A stretch of DNA of 64,000 nt from Brevundimonas abyssalis TAR-001 (GTDB taxonomy: Bacteria > Pseudomonadota > Alphaproteobacteria > Caulobacterales > Caulobacteraceae), in the NCBI RefSeq assembly GCF_000466985.1, contig NZ_BATC01000001.1:62001-126000 (forward strand), written 5' to 3'. How positions within the stretch are numbered: position 1 is the stretch's first letter; each line of letters starts with the position of its first letter. A program made the translations under genes and the position numbers. Shown here piece after piece: positions 29,158 through 37,850 of the stretch. The notes below the pieces were generated by a model that saw only the letters and a list, made by a program, of their open reading frames with translations, was not told where the DNA came from and searched no databases.

Positions 29158-30195
29158 TCAGGGTTTTTGCGAGTTGGCGAGCTGGTCTTCACCTGCGCTC
29201 TCTGCTTCAACCCGCTTCCGTTGTTTGAAGGCTTTGATTTCTTTGGATGCATGAGCCGCTGCTTGCGCGTGGCTCACAGATGTGGCGGCTCCCCAAGGCT
29301 TTAATGGCCGTCCATCCAGCTTGATAAGCTCGCGGAGTTTTATCTGGAACTCCCCCAATGTCGTCGCTCGACGTTGCTCGGCCTGACTGTCAAAGAATTC
29401 CAGCATCAAACTTGTGATGTGATTCAACGCTTTGATCTCAGGTTCCAGCAACAGGTTTTTCGCAGTTTTGGCTTCATCGACTGTGGGCAGGTTTCCTTTG
29501 AACGTGATGACCCCAGCCCGTTCTTTTTGGTGGTCAACGCGCTCCACAACGAGTTCGCTGGCGGTTTTCTGGACCACCGCCCAGTGAAGCGTATTTTGTA
29601 TCTCCGCGAAAAACTCCGTGTGCTGTGTCTTGTCGCGCGGGTCGTAATCAACGCAGAAGGAAGCAAGCTCGAGAATGCGGGTCCACATCCGCTTTTCAGA
29701 CGAGCGGATGTCCCTGACGCGCTCGAGAAGCTCGTCGAAAAAGTCGGGCCTGCCATCTGGGTTCTTCAGGCGATCGTCATCAATGACGAACCCCTTCGTC
29801 AGATAGGCCATTAGCACCTGGGTGGCCCAGATGCGGAACATGGTTCCAAGTCGCGAACTGACCCGATAGCCAACCGCTATGATGACATCGAGGCTGTAGA
29901 GGTTGGTTCGATAGGTTCTGCCGTCGGCGGCAGTTATCCAAGATTCTTGGATAACCGAATCAGCGACCAATTCGCCCTCGGTAAATATGTTCTTAATATG
30001 CTGGCTGACGCTGCGGACGTTCACCCCAAACATGTGAGCCATCTGAGCTTGTGTGGCCCAGAAGGTGTCGCCGATCACCCGCAACTCCGCGCGCACCCCA
30101 TCTTTGGAGACGTAGACGAGAAACCGATCGCCCGTGTCGCCGTCCTCGCGGATGGTGACCGGACCGCTTTCTTCGGGGTTGCGGGGATCGTTCAT
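29158..30195 (-). CDS. RhuM family protein
   Basis: 345 residues. The N terminus (FWATQAQMAHMFGVNVRSVSQHIKN) is a winged-helix-like DNA-binding pattern, followed by the RhuM signature (YRTNLYSLDVIIAVGYRVSS; FRIWATQVLMAYLTKGFVIDD). Named after a Salmonella pathogenicity-island gene, the family is common on mobile and defence islands; its biochemical role is unknown. GC is visibly lower (near 50-55 percent in several lines) than in the flanking genes, and A/T-ended codons are frequent, indicating horizontal transfer. No partner gene or integrase is adjacent. Confidence 0.88.
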   Translation of the reverse strand: MNDPRNPEESGPVTIREDGDTGDRFLVYVSKDGVRAELRVIGDTFWATQAQMAHMFGVNVRSVSQHIKNIFTEGELVADSVIQESWITAADGRTYRTNLYSLDVIIAVGYRVSSRLGTMFRIWATQVLMAYLTKGFVIDDDRLKNPDGRPDFFDELLERVRDIRSSEKRMWTRILELASFCVDYDPRDKTQHTEFFAEIQNTLHWAVVQKTASELVVERVDHQKERAGVITFKGNLPTVDEAKTAKNLLLEPEIKALNHITSLMLEFFDSQAEQRRATTLGEFQIKLRELIKLDGRPLKPWGAATSVSHAQAAAHASKEIKAFKQRKRVEAESAGEDQLANSQKP

Positions 30196-30244
30196 GCCGC
30201 CAAGCTAGCATTCTCTAAATCGAAACGAAACCGGAACATGTCCC

Positions 30245-31126
30245 TCAAATCGCGTTCAACGGCGTCTTCAGAAACCGCTTCCCCGACGCCTCCGCGGGCG
30301 GCAGGGCGCCGGCGCGGATGTTCATCTGCAGGGACGGCAGGATCAGCTTCGGGACCGCCAACGTCGCGTCGCGGGCCTCGCGCATGGCGACGAACTCGTC
30401 CTCGCTGACCCCGCCCCCCACATGGATGTTGCCCGCCTTCTGGGCGCCCACGGTGGTCTCCCAGCGATAGTCGGTACGCCCCTCGGGCAGATAGTCGTGG
30501 CCCACGAACATGCGGGTCGCCTCCGGCAGGGCCAGCAGTTTGTGGATCGAGCGGTACAGGGTCCGGGCGTCGCCGCCGGGGAAGTCGGCCCGGGCGGTGC
30601 CGAAGTCGGGCATGAACAGGGTGTCGCCCACGAACACCGCATCGCCGACGTGATAGCTGACGCAAGCGGGGGTGTGGCCGGGCGTGTGGAGCACCTCCAC
30701 CTCCAGCGACCCCAGCATGAAGCGCTCGCCGTCGGTGAACAGGCGGTCGAACACCACCCCGTCCGGCGTCACGTCATGGGCCTCGAACAGGGCGCCGAAG
30801 ACCTTCTGCACCTTGGTGATGTGGCCGCCGATGCCGATGGGCGCGCCGGTGCGATGGCGGATCTCGTCGGCGCCCGACAGGTGGTCGGCGTGGGCGTGGG
30901 TGTCCAGGATCAGCGTCAGGTCCAGCCCCTGATCGCGCACCGCGTCTAGCACCTGAATGATCGAGGCGTCGTCCGTGCGGGCGGCCGCCGGATCATAATC
31001 CAGCACCGGGTCGATGATGGCCGCCGCGCCCGTGGCCGGGTCGCTGACCAGATAGGTGATGGTGTTGGTGGGGCCGTGAAAGAAGCCCTGCACGCGGGGG
31101 GAGGTCGTGTCGTCGGAACGGGTCAT
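30245..31126 (-). CDS. Metallo-beta-lactamase-fold persulfide dioxygenase-like protein
   Basis: 293 residues, ETHE1/Blh type. The metal site motif is THAHADHLSGA (near residue 75), followed by HTPGHTPACVSYHV, FVGDTLFMPDFGTARADFPGG and VGHDYLPEG. It would oxidise glutathione persulfide to sulfite. It is divergent from a BigR/SqrR-like regulator and shares a palindromic operator with it; a rhodanese and a TauE exporter lie across. The set forms a sulfide-detoxification unit. Specificity is inferred from context; hydroxyacylglutathione hydrolases share the fold. Confidence 0.88.
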   Translation of the reverse strand: MTRSDDTTSPRVQGFFHGPTNTITYLVSDPATGAAAIIDPVLDYDPAAARTDDASIIQVLDAVRDQGLDLTLILDTHAHADHLSGADEIRHRTGAPIGIGGHITKVQKVFGALFEAHDVTPDGVVFDRLFTDGERFMLGSLEVEVLHTPGHTPACVSYHVGDAVFVGDTLFMPDFGTARADFPGGDARTLYRSIHKLLALPEATRMFVGHDYLPEGRTDYRWETTVGAQKAGNIHVGGGVSEDEFVAMREARDATLAVPKLILPSLQMNIRAGALPPAEASGKRFLKTPLNAI

Positions 31127-31153
31127 GGCGTTCTCCTTCTGACGGACAACATA

Positions 31154-31173
31154 TTAGCTATTGCTAAATTAGC
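31154..31173. promoter_or_regulatory. ArsR/BigR-type operator in a divergent promoter
   Basis: Three half-sites in alternating orientation: TTAGC (31154-31158), GCTAA (31163-31167) and TTAGC (31169-31173). They sit in an AT-rich gap of 69 bases between the dioxygenase and regulator genes. Inverted AT-rich repeats in this position are typical of BigR/SqrR autoregulation. Confidence 0.7.
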
Positions 31174-31195
31174 AAGACCGAATATATAGGGCTCC

Positions 31196-32089
31196 ATGAA
31201 CAGCCCGACCGACATCGCCGTCGCCATCGACCCCGCCGCCTTTCAGGCCGCCGCCGGACAGGCGGCGCGCCTGCTCCGGGCGCTGGGCAATGAGAAGCGC
31301 CTGATGATCCTGTGCCGTCTGGGCGGGGAGGAACTGCCCGTGTCCGCCCTGGTCCAGGCCTCCGGCCTGTCCCAGTCGGCCCTGTCGCAACACCTGGCCC
31401 TGCTGCGCGAGGAGGGCCTCGTGGCCACCCGGCGCGAGGGCCAGTCCATCTACTACCGTATCCACGATCCCGCCGTGCTTCAGGTCATCGCGACCCTGGC
31501 GGCGATCTTCTGTCCCCCCGAGATGATGCCCCCCCAACTTGATGAAAGCCTGACCATGACCGCCATACTCACCCCCCTCTCCGCCGCCGAGGTGCAGGCC
31601 CGGATCACATCCGGCCGCGCCCGTCTGGTGGACATCCGCGAGCCCGACGAGTTCGCCCGCGAACACATCCCCGGCGTCGCCCACACCCCCCTGTCCGCCT
31701 TCGAGGACGCCCATCTGGGCATCCGGGCCGATCAGGACGTGATCTTCATGTGCCGCTCGGGCATGCGCACCCAGACCAACTGCGTCCGCCTCGCCGCCCG
31801 CGTCGAAGGCGAGGCCTTCGTGCTGGACGGCGGGCTGCAGGGCTGGAAGGACGCCGGGCTTCCCACCTCGGTGGACAAGAAGGCCCCGCTGGAGCTGATG
31901 CGTCAGGTCCAGATCATCGCCGGGTCGCTGGTGGTGATCGGCGCCCTGCTGTCCTGGCTGGTCCATCCCGCCTGGATCGCCCTGTCGGCCTTCGTCGGCG
32001 CGGGCCTGTTCATGGCCGGCGCCACCGGGATCTGCGGCATGGCCCGGATGCTGATGCTGGCCCCCTGGAACCGGACACGCGCGGCCTGA
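31196..32089 (+). CDS. BigR/SqrR-like ArsR regulator joined to a rhodanese-membrane protein (probably two genes)
   Basis: As read, 297 residues. Part one (1 to about 112) is an ArsR winged helix (SALSQHLALLREEGLVATRREGQSIYYRI) with Cys40 (LMILC) and Cys106 (IFCPPE), the pair that forms a tetrasulfide bridge in the persulfide sensors BigR/SqrR. Part two (from Met121, at 31556) is a rhodanese domain with active-site loop CRSGMRT and two C-terminal membrane helices, as in YgaP-type proteins. The join contains a C7 run at 31530-31536. One more C would stop the regulator at TGA (31540) and leave a separate rhodanese ATG a few bases on. Given the other single-base losses here, two genes are more likely than a fusion. 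Confidence 0.8.
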   Translation: MNSPTDIAVAIDPAAFQAAAGQAARLLRALGNEKRLMILCRLGGEELPVSALVQASGLSQSALSQHLALLREEGLVATRREGQSIYYRIHDPAVLQVIATLAAIFCPPEMMPPQLDESLTMTAILTPLSAAEVQARITSGRARLVDIREPDEFAREHIPGVAHTPLSAFEDAHLGIRADQDVIFMCRSGMRTQTNCVRLAARVEGEAFVLDGGLQGWKDAGLPTSVDKKAPLELMRQVQIIAGSLVVIGALLSWLVHPAWIALSAFVGAGLFMAGATGICGMARMLMLAPWNRTRAA

Positions 32090-32091
32090 TC

Positions 32092-32874
32092 ATGGACGTC
32101 TCCCTCGCCACCCTGCTGCTCAGCGCGGCCAGCGGGGTGGTGGTCGGCCTGTTCCTCGCCGTCTTCGGCGGGGGCGGGTCGGTGCTGGCCGCGCCCCTGC
32201 TGATCTATGTGGTGGGCATCCGTGACCCCCACGTGGCCATCGGCACCTCGGCCGCCGGGGTGGCGCTGAACGCCCTGGCGGGCCTGTCCGGCCACGCCCG
32301 CGCCGGACGGGTCAAATGGCCCTGCGCCGCCCTGTTCGCCGTCGCCGGGATCACCGGCTCCATCGCCGGCTCCACCCTGGCGAAGATGGTGGATGGTGAC
32401 AGCCTGCTGCTGTTCTTCGCCCTGGCCATGGCCCTGATCGCCCTGTCCATGCTGCGCCCGGCCAAGTCCGAGGGCGACCCCGCCGTGCGGCTGGACCGCG
32501 CCCTGACCCTGAAGCTGGCGCCCATGGGTCTGGCCGCCGGTTTCGCGGCGGGCTTCTTCGGCATCGGCGGCGGCTTTCTCATCGTACCCGGCCTGATGGC
32601 CGCCACAGGCATGACCCTGGCCCACGCCCAGGCCTCGTCCCTGCTCAGCGTCGCCGTGTTCGGCTCGGCCACCTCGGCCAACTACGCCGTCTCGGGTCTG
32701 GTCAACTGGCCGGTGGTGGCCGCCCTGACCGTGGGCGGCGCGGCCGGAACCCTGATCGGCCTGCCCATCGCCCGCCGCCTGGGCGAGCGCGCCGCCCTGG
32801 GACGCCGCCTGTTCGCCGGCCTCATCCTGATCGTCGCCGCCTGGGTCGCCGCCAACGCCTCGGGACTGGTCTGA
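32092..32874 (+). CDS. Sulfite exporter TauE/SafE family permease
   Basis: 260 residues with about seven to eight membrane helices and two repeats of the family pattern (VFGGGGSVLAAPLL near residue 22; FFGIGGGFLIVPGL near 150). It would export sulfite or related sulfonates. It starts three bases after the rhodanese stop and is certainly in the same operon. Together dioxygenase, rhodanese and exporter would convert persulfide to sulfite or thiosulfate and remove the product. A run of ten A residues follows the stop region. Confidence 0.9.
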   Translation: MDVSLATLLLSAASGVVVGLFLAVFGGGGSVLAAPLLIYVVGIRDPHVAIGTSAAGVALNALAGLSGHARAGRVKWPCAALFAVAGITGSIAGSTLAKMVDGDSLLLFFALAMALIALSMLRPAKSEGDPAVRLDRALTLKLAPMGLAAGFAAGFFGIGGGFLIVPGLMAATGMTLAHAQASSLLSVAVFGSATSANYAVSGLVNWPVVAALTVGGAAGTLIGLPIARRLGERAALGRRLFAGLILIVAAWVAANASGLV

Positions 32875-33111
32875 AAAAAAAAGTCCCCTGATTTTGCGCC
32901 CACCCCTTTTCAGCGCCCTTATGATGGTTCGTCGACCATCGGCACGGAGAAGCGCTTTCATACCATTGATACGATTCAGACCCTGTTTTCCCCGGCCCCG
33001 GAGTCCGAAATCAGGGGGCGATTTCAGACGATTTCAGACTCTGTTTCGAAACGGCTTTTCGAGATTTCGGACAATTCGCACTGTCTTTTTTTTCGGGCGC
33101 GGAGTCCGAAA
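32875..33111. repeat. AT-richer intergenic segment with direct repeats
   Basis: No gene seen. CGGAGTCCGAAATCAGG occurs at 32999-33015 and again at 33100-33116, where it overlaps the stop of the next minus-strand gene. GATTTCAGA is repeated twice in tandem (near 33021 and 33031). The segment is clearly poorer in GC than its flanks. It may hold the ends of two converging transcripts; no RNA family is recognised. Confidence 0.5.
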
Positions 33112-33930
33112 TCAGGTCCGCCGGAACCAGGCCGACGCCGCCCATCCCGTGAAGGCCGCCAGCACCACGGCGAGGATGCCGTACAGCCATGAGCGCTGGT
33201 GGGCGAAGTCGAAGATGGCCCGCTCCACGCCCACCTTGTCCACGGTCAGGTCCATGCGGCTGACCGAGATCGCCTCGCCCTCCTGGAACAGCCACACCTC
33301 GGCCTCATAGGTCCCGGTGGGCGCCTCGGTGGGCAGCTCCACCTCGGCGCGGAACAGGCCCTGGTCCACGAAGCGCACCCCGTCCGGGTCCGTGGCGTAC
33401 AGGGCCGCGTCCTCCTTCAGGCGGATCACCGCCCGGCGCCAGTCCAGATAGTCCTCGCCCAGCCGGTTGATGACCACGTCCCTCACCCCGAACCGGGTCA
33501 CCGTGGTCTCCTGCTCCGGGGCGTTGATGCGCAGGTGGTCCACGCCCACGCCCAGCCGGCGCAACACGCTGAAGCTGGCAATGTCGCTGAGCGGCCGGGT
33601 CGAGGCGGTCATGTAGAAGCCGGGCGCGCCCTCGAACACCACCGGGCGGCTGTTCAGCCACAGCCCCGCCACGCGCACCTTGCGCACCAAGCGCACCGGC
33701 TGGTCCGGCCCGCGCACCACCACCACCACGTCGGCGGGGGTGTCGGTCGGGTTGAACACGGCCCCGTACAGCACCATCGAGGCGCCGGCGAAGCCCGTGT
33801 CGATGTCCACCGTGGCCTCGGTCAGGGCCGCCGCAACCCGTGCCTGGGTCACGGGCGTCAGGGTCTGCAGGCTCTGGGCCGGGGCCTCGGCCACGACGGC
33901 GGGCGGCTCGGGCGGGAGATCCTGGAACAT
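33112..33930 (-). CDS. TIGR02186-like membrane-anchored protein
   Basis: 272 residues. It opens directly with an acidic, proline-rich stretch (MFQDLPPEPPAVVAEAPAQS) rather than a classical signal, then a beta-rich domain (ATVDIDTGFAGASMVLYGAV) and a C-terminal transmembrane helix (about 248-266). This matches the TIGR02186 family, usually beside TauE/SafE permeases in alphaproteobacteria. The ATG overlaps the permease TGA by one base (TGATG), so the pair is coupled. The signal peptide may have been lost or misread at the front; function is unknown. Confidence 0.75.
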   Translation of the reverse strand: MFQDLPPEPPAVVAEAPAQSLQTLTPVTQARVAAALTEATVDIDTGFAGASMVLYGAVFNPTDTPADVVVVVRGPDQPVRLVRKVRVAGLWLNSRPVVFEGAPGFYMTASTRPLSDIASFSVLRRLGVGVDHLRINAPEQETTVTRFGVRDVVINRLGEDYLDWRRAVIRLKEDAALYATDPDGVRFVDQGLFRAEVELPTEAPTGTYEAEVWLFQEGEAISVSRMDLTVDKVGVERAIFDFAHQRSWLYGILAVVLAAFTGWAASAWFRRT

Positions 33931-34850
33931 CAGTCCACCCCCGGCGCCAGCACGAACATCTCGGCGGGCCGCACGAACAGCTCCAGCCCCATCTGGATGC
34001 CCACCAGCAGCACCAGCAGCCCCAGCACCGCCCGCAGCTCCTCGGCCCGGAACTTGCCCGACATGCGCGCCCCGTACTGGGCCCCCACCACCCCGCCGAA
34101 CAGCAGCAGGGAAGACAGCACGATGTCCACGGTCTGGTTGCGCCCGGACTGCAGCACCGTGGTGATGGCCGTGGTGATGATGATCTGGAACAGGCTGGTG
34201 CCCACCACCACGCTGGCCTTCATGCGCAGCACATACAGCATGGCCGGCACCAGGATGAAGCCGCCGCCCACCCCCATGATGGCCGACAGCACCCCGGCGA
34301 ACACGCCCAGACCCAGCGGCGGAATGGCGCTGATGTACAGGCCCGAGCGCGGGAACTTCATCCGCCACGGCAGGCCGTACAGCCACAGGGGCCGGCGGTT
34401 CTGGGGCCGCGGCGCGGGCAGGCCCTTCTTGCGGCGGATGATGGCCTCGAGGCTCTCCTTCAGCATCAGCCCGCCGATGGCGCCCAAGAAGATCAGATAG
34501 GACAGGGCCACCACCAGATCCGCCTGGCCCAGCAGGCGCATCATGCGGAACAGCTCGACCCCGCCGATGGCGCCCACGGCGCCGCCCAGGGCCATGATCC
34601 CGCCCATGCGGTAATCCACGCCCTTCTTGGCCGTATAGGTAATGACCCCGGAGGTGGAGGAGGCGACCACGTGGCTGGCCTGGCTGGCCACGGCCACCGA
34701 CGGCGGAATGCCCATGAAGATCAGCACCGGCGCCATCAGGAAGCCGCCGCCGATCCCGAACAGGCCCGAGATGAAGCCCACCGCCGCGCCCAGCAGGATC
34801 AGCAGGGGTGCGTTCACCGACACTTCGGCGATCGGCAGGTAGATGTCCAA
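33930..34850 (-). CDS. TauE/SafE family permease, second copy
   Basis: 306 residues, eight or so membrane helices with GLFGIGGGFLMAPVLIF near the front and IMGVGGGFILVPAMLY in the second half. Homologues begin MDIYLPIAEVSVN, which supports a TTG start at 34850 with AAGGCGAG upstream; an alternative TTG at 34883 sits directly on a GGAGG. Longer than the permease at 32092 and only distantly related to it. Coupled to the TIGR02186-like gene. The anion carried is unknown. Confidence 0.88.
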   Translation of the reverse strand: MDIYLPIAEVSVNAPLLILLGAAVGFISGLFGIGGGFLMAPVLIFMGIPPSVAVASQASHVVASSTSGVITYTAKKGVDYRMGGIMALGGAVGAIGGVELFRMMRLLGQADLVVALSYLIFLGAIGGLMLKESLEAIIRRKKGLPAPRPQNRRPLWLYGLPWRMKFPRSGLYISAIPPLGLGVFAGVLSAIMGVGGGFILVPAMLYVLRMKASVVVGTSLFQIIITTAITTVLQSGRNQTVDIVLSSLLLFGGVVGAQYGARMSGKFRAEELRAVLGLLVLLVGIQMGLELFVRPAEMFVLAPGVD

Positions 34851-34962
34851 GGCGCTCGCCTTCGGCTCAGGAACTCGAAACAACCTCCGAAGGGGAGGCG
34901 TGAAAGTCTGGTCTACCGAGCCATCCGGTGATGCGCCAGCACGGACACCCGAAAAGGGCGCC

Positions 34963-37623
34963 TCAGGCCAGCGGGGGCGCCTCGAAGGCGTCGGCGGCCT
35001 GGCGCGCGGTGCGACGCACGCCCGCCGACAGCGCGCCCGCCATGCGGTCCGCGTCCACCTGCGCCTGCTCGTCGCCGGCCCGGCCCGCGATCAGATACCA
35101 CTTGTAGGCCTCGCCCGCATTGGCGGCCACGCCGTCGGCGCCCTGCTCATAGATGCGGCCCAGATTGTACTGGCTGTCGGTCAGCCCCCGCTCCGCCGCC
35201 TGACGGAACCAGCGCACAGCCTGCACCTGGCTGCGGTCGCCGCCGACCCCGTCGAACAGATAGAGGCCCAGGTTGTGCATGGCCCGCACCTCGCCGCCCT
35301 GGGCCGCGCGTTCGGTCCAGACACGGGCTTCCGCCGCGTTCTGGGTCACCCCGTTGTCGCCGCCTTCATAGAGCCGCGCCAGATGGAACTGCGCCGTCAC
35401 ATGGCCCAGATTCGCCGCGCGGGTGAGGGTCTCGATCGCTGCCCCGTCGCCAGCTTCCAGCTGGGCTTCGGCCTGCTGGTACAGGGCTTCCGCCTCGGTC
35501 TCACCGGCGGGACGTGCGGCGGCGGCGGGATCCGGCAGCATGGCGGCGGCCAGTAGAGTGCTCTCGCCGTCATCGCCCGCCGTGCGCGGGCCCAGGCTCG
35601 AGGCGTCCGTCAGGCGGGTGTAGCCGAACACGGCCCCGGCCAGGGCCGCCACCGCCACCGAGGCGAGGAACGCCTTCTTGACCGTGCCGCCGTCGCGCCG
35701 CGACTGGCGGTCCATGCGCTCCTGAAGCCGCGACTTGCCGCCGCGTTTGAGACCGAAGCCCTCTCTCGCAGGCTGTTCCGGTTCGCTCGCCGCCATGGCC
35801 GCTCGCGCCGCGCTGATGGCGTCGCGGGTCGAACTGAGGCGTTGCGTCGCCCCGGAGGCCACGAACTCGGTCTCGGCCGCGAAATCGTCCTCGCTCGCCA
35901 GTGCGTCGCTGACGTCCACGCCGCCGAAGCCGCCGAAGGTTTGAGGTGCGGGGGCCGCAGCAGGCTGGGGAGCGGTCTCCGCCACCGGCGTGTCCAGAGC
36001 GGGCGCGGCGGGAGCCTCAGGCTCCGGCGCCCGTTGCGCGAACACCGGCTCGTCCATGGACAGGCGCGCGAACGGTTCGGCCGCGGCCGCCGTGGGCTGC
36101 GCGGCGCCCTCCGTTTCGCCCAGATCCTCGCCGGGCCAGCTCATGGGGTCCTCTTCGCCAAAGGCGTCGGGGAAGGCGGAGGCGCGCCAGTCGGGCTCGG
36201 GCCCCGTCGCGGGCGCCGCGGCTTCGGCGGGCCGGTCTCCAACCCGCTTCTCGATGCTCTCGCGAGCCTCGGCCAGCAGCTTCGCCGTGCGCTCCTCGCT
36301 CTGGCGCATGCGTTCGGCCAGTTCGCCCGAAGCGCGGTCGTACTGCTGCTCGATCTTGTCCGACGACCGCTTCAGCCGCTCGCCGATGTCGTCCAGCGCC
36401 TGTGTCGAGCGCCGTTCGGACTCAGTGATCCGTTCGGCCAGGCGTTCGGAGATGCGCGTGATCTCGCCGCCCAGCTTCTCGATGGCCAGGGCATGGCGGT
36501 CCTCGGAGCGGATCAGGCGCTGCTCGACGCCTTGCGCCAGCTTGACCATGTCCTGCTCGACCCGGCGGGTCATGTCCTGACCCAGGGCGTCGAAGCGGCG
36601 TCCGCCGTCGTCCTCGGCCTTGATCATGCGCTGGTTCAGGTTCTGGGCGATGCGCAGAACTTCCTTGCCCATGGTCTCGACCGCCTGGGCCGAGCGCCGC
36701 TCGGACGCCTGCACCTGCTCTCCGATGGCCAGAACCGCACGCTCGATCTTGTCGATGCGCCCTTCCGCCGCCGCCGAGTCCAGCCGCCGCATCATCTCGG
36801 CGCGGTTGGTCTCCACCTGGCGACTCAGGGTCTCGGCCAGCTTCTCGAAGCGCGCGGCGTCGCTGGGCCCATCGGTCCGGGGCTTGCTCTCGGCGGCGCG
36901 CATGCGCTGGTCCAGCCCGGCGAAGGACTGCTCCAGCGCGCGCAGGGCGTCGGTGGTGCGCGACTGGGCCGCATCCAGCCGGGCGCCCACCTGGCTGAGA
37001 ATCTCGGAGCCGGACACGCGCGACACCGCGTCCTCGGCCTTGTCCGCCCGCCCGCGCAGCTCGATGAAGCCTGTGCGCTGGCGCTCTTCCAGGTCATAGA
37101 AGCGGCCCGCCAGGGTTCCCAGCGCCGTCTCGACCTTCTTGAAGGCCTCTGTGGTCTGGGGGCCGGTGTCGGTCTCGAAGCGGCGCAAGCGGCGATGGCC
37201 CTCGCGCAGCTCCTCGGCGATGTCGTCGATGCGGCGACCGTGCGTCCTGAACTGCTCGTCGACGTTGTCCAGGCGATGGACCAGACCACTGACCGCCTGA
37301 TCCACTCCGGTGATGGCGGTTGTCGAGCGCCGCTCGGAGGCTTCCAGCCGCTCGGCGATCATTTCAACAGAGGCGGCGACGCGGTCCAGGGTCTCGTCCC
37401 GGCCATAGGCGTCGTCGAGCCGCCGCAGACGTGAACGCCTGTCATCGCGCGGCGCGGCCTGATGCCGGCGCGGAAGGGGCGTCACCCCGTCGTCTTCGTC
37501 ATCCAGGATCATCTGGTTGAGCCACTCGCCCAGGGTCATCCCCGAGCGGCGCGCCAGATCCTTGGCGATCTCACGCGCCTTGGGTTCAATCCCTTTGACG
37601 CTCCAAGGCGCCGCTGCGCTCAC
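34963..37623 (-). CDS. podJ: PodJ-like polar localisation factor with Sel1 repeats
   Basis: 886 residues. The start PWSVKGIEPKAREIAKDLARRSGMTLGEWLNQ is the characteristic PodJ N terminus. Residues about 70-480 are long coiled coil, 480-620 an acidic proline/alanine-rich linker, 644-667 a single transmembrane helix, and about 730-860 periplasmic Sel1 repeats (HLARLYEGG, HNLGLYLFDG, YNLGRIYEQG). PodJ organises the flagellar/pilus pole in Caulobacter and recruits PleC. Here the protein ends just after the Sel1 repeats with no evident peptidoglycan-binding domain. GTG start with GGGAG upstream. Confidence 0.88.
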   Translation of the reverse strand: MSAAAPWSVKGIEPKAREIAKDLARRSGMTLGEWLNQMILDDEDDGVTPLPRRHQAAPRDDRRSRLRRLDDAYGRDETLDRVAASVEMIAERLEASERRSTTAITGVDQAVSGLVHRLDNVDEQFRTHGRRIDDIAEELREGHRRLRRFETDTGPQTTEAFKKVETALGTLAGRFYDLEERQRTGFIELRGRADKAEDAVSRVSGSEILSQVGARLDAAQSRTTDALRALEQSFAGLDQRMRAAESKPRTDGPSDAARFEKLAETLSRQVETNRAEMMRRLDSAAAEGRIDKIERAVLAIGEQVQASERRSAQAVETMGKEVLRIAQNLNQRMIKAEDDGGRRFDALGQDMTRRVEQDMVKLAQGVEQRLIRSEDRHALAIEKLGGEITRISERLAERITESERRSTQALDDIGERLKRSSDKIEQQYDRASGELAERMRQSEERTAKLLAEARESIEKRVGDRPAEAAAPATGPEPDWRASAFPDAFGEEDPMSWPGEDLGETEGAAQPTAAAAEPFARLSMDEPVFAQRAPEPEAPAAPALDTPVAETAPQPAAAPAPQTFGGFGGVDVSDALASEDDFAAETEFVASGATQRLSSTRDAISAARAAMAASEPEQPAREGFGLKRGGKSRLQERMDRQSRRDGGTVKKAFLASVAVAALAGAVFGYTRLTDASSLGPRTAGDDGESTLLAAAMLPDPAAAARPAGETEAEALYQQAEAQLEAGDGAAIETLTRAANLGHVTAQFHLARLYEGGDNGVTQNAAEARVWTERAAQGGEVRAMHNLGLYLFDGVGGDRSQVQAVRWFRQAAERGLTDSQYNLGRIYEQGADGVAANAGEAYKWYLIAGRAGDEQAQVDADRMAGALSAGVRRTARQAADAFEAPPLA

Positions 37624-37850
37624 TGATTCGTCTCCCGACCCGTTTCCACGACGCTACTCGCCCAAATCCGGGGTGTAAACGCATGGTTAACCCCAATATC
37701 TAGCGGCGCCGCGTTGTTCCTGTGGACAGTCACTCCGCCCGATTCATACCTGCGGTGATACGGTTAATGAGGCGTAAAGGGTTAACGGCCGTCGTAATCT
37801 TTCAGCAGCACTTGTCGCCAGACGCGGCGCACGCCATCTGGCCGTCGTCA

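Noticed and set aside
26698-29304. A long open frame opposite the dinG-like helicase
   Set aside because: It is an antisense shadow produced by high-GC codon bias; the composition is Arg/Pro/Gly/His-rich with no domain, while the minus strand encodes clear helicase motifs.
31196-32089. A novel fused persulfide sensor-rhodanese as an established protein
   Set aside because: A C7 run sits exactly at the join and one added C separates two normal genes; kept as a question, not as a claim.
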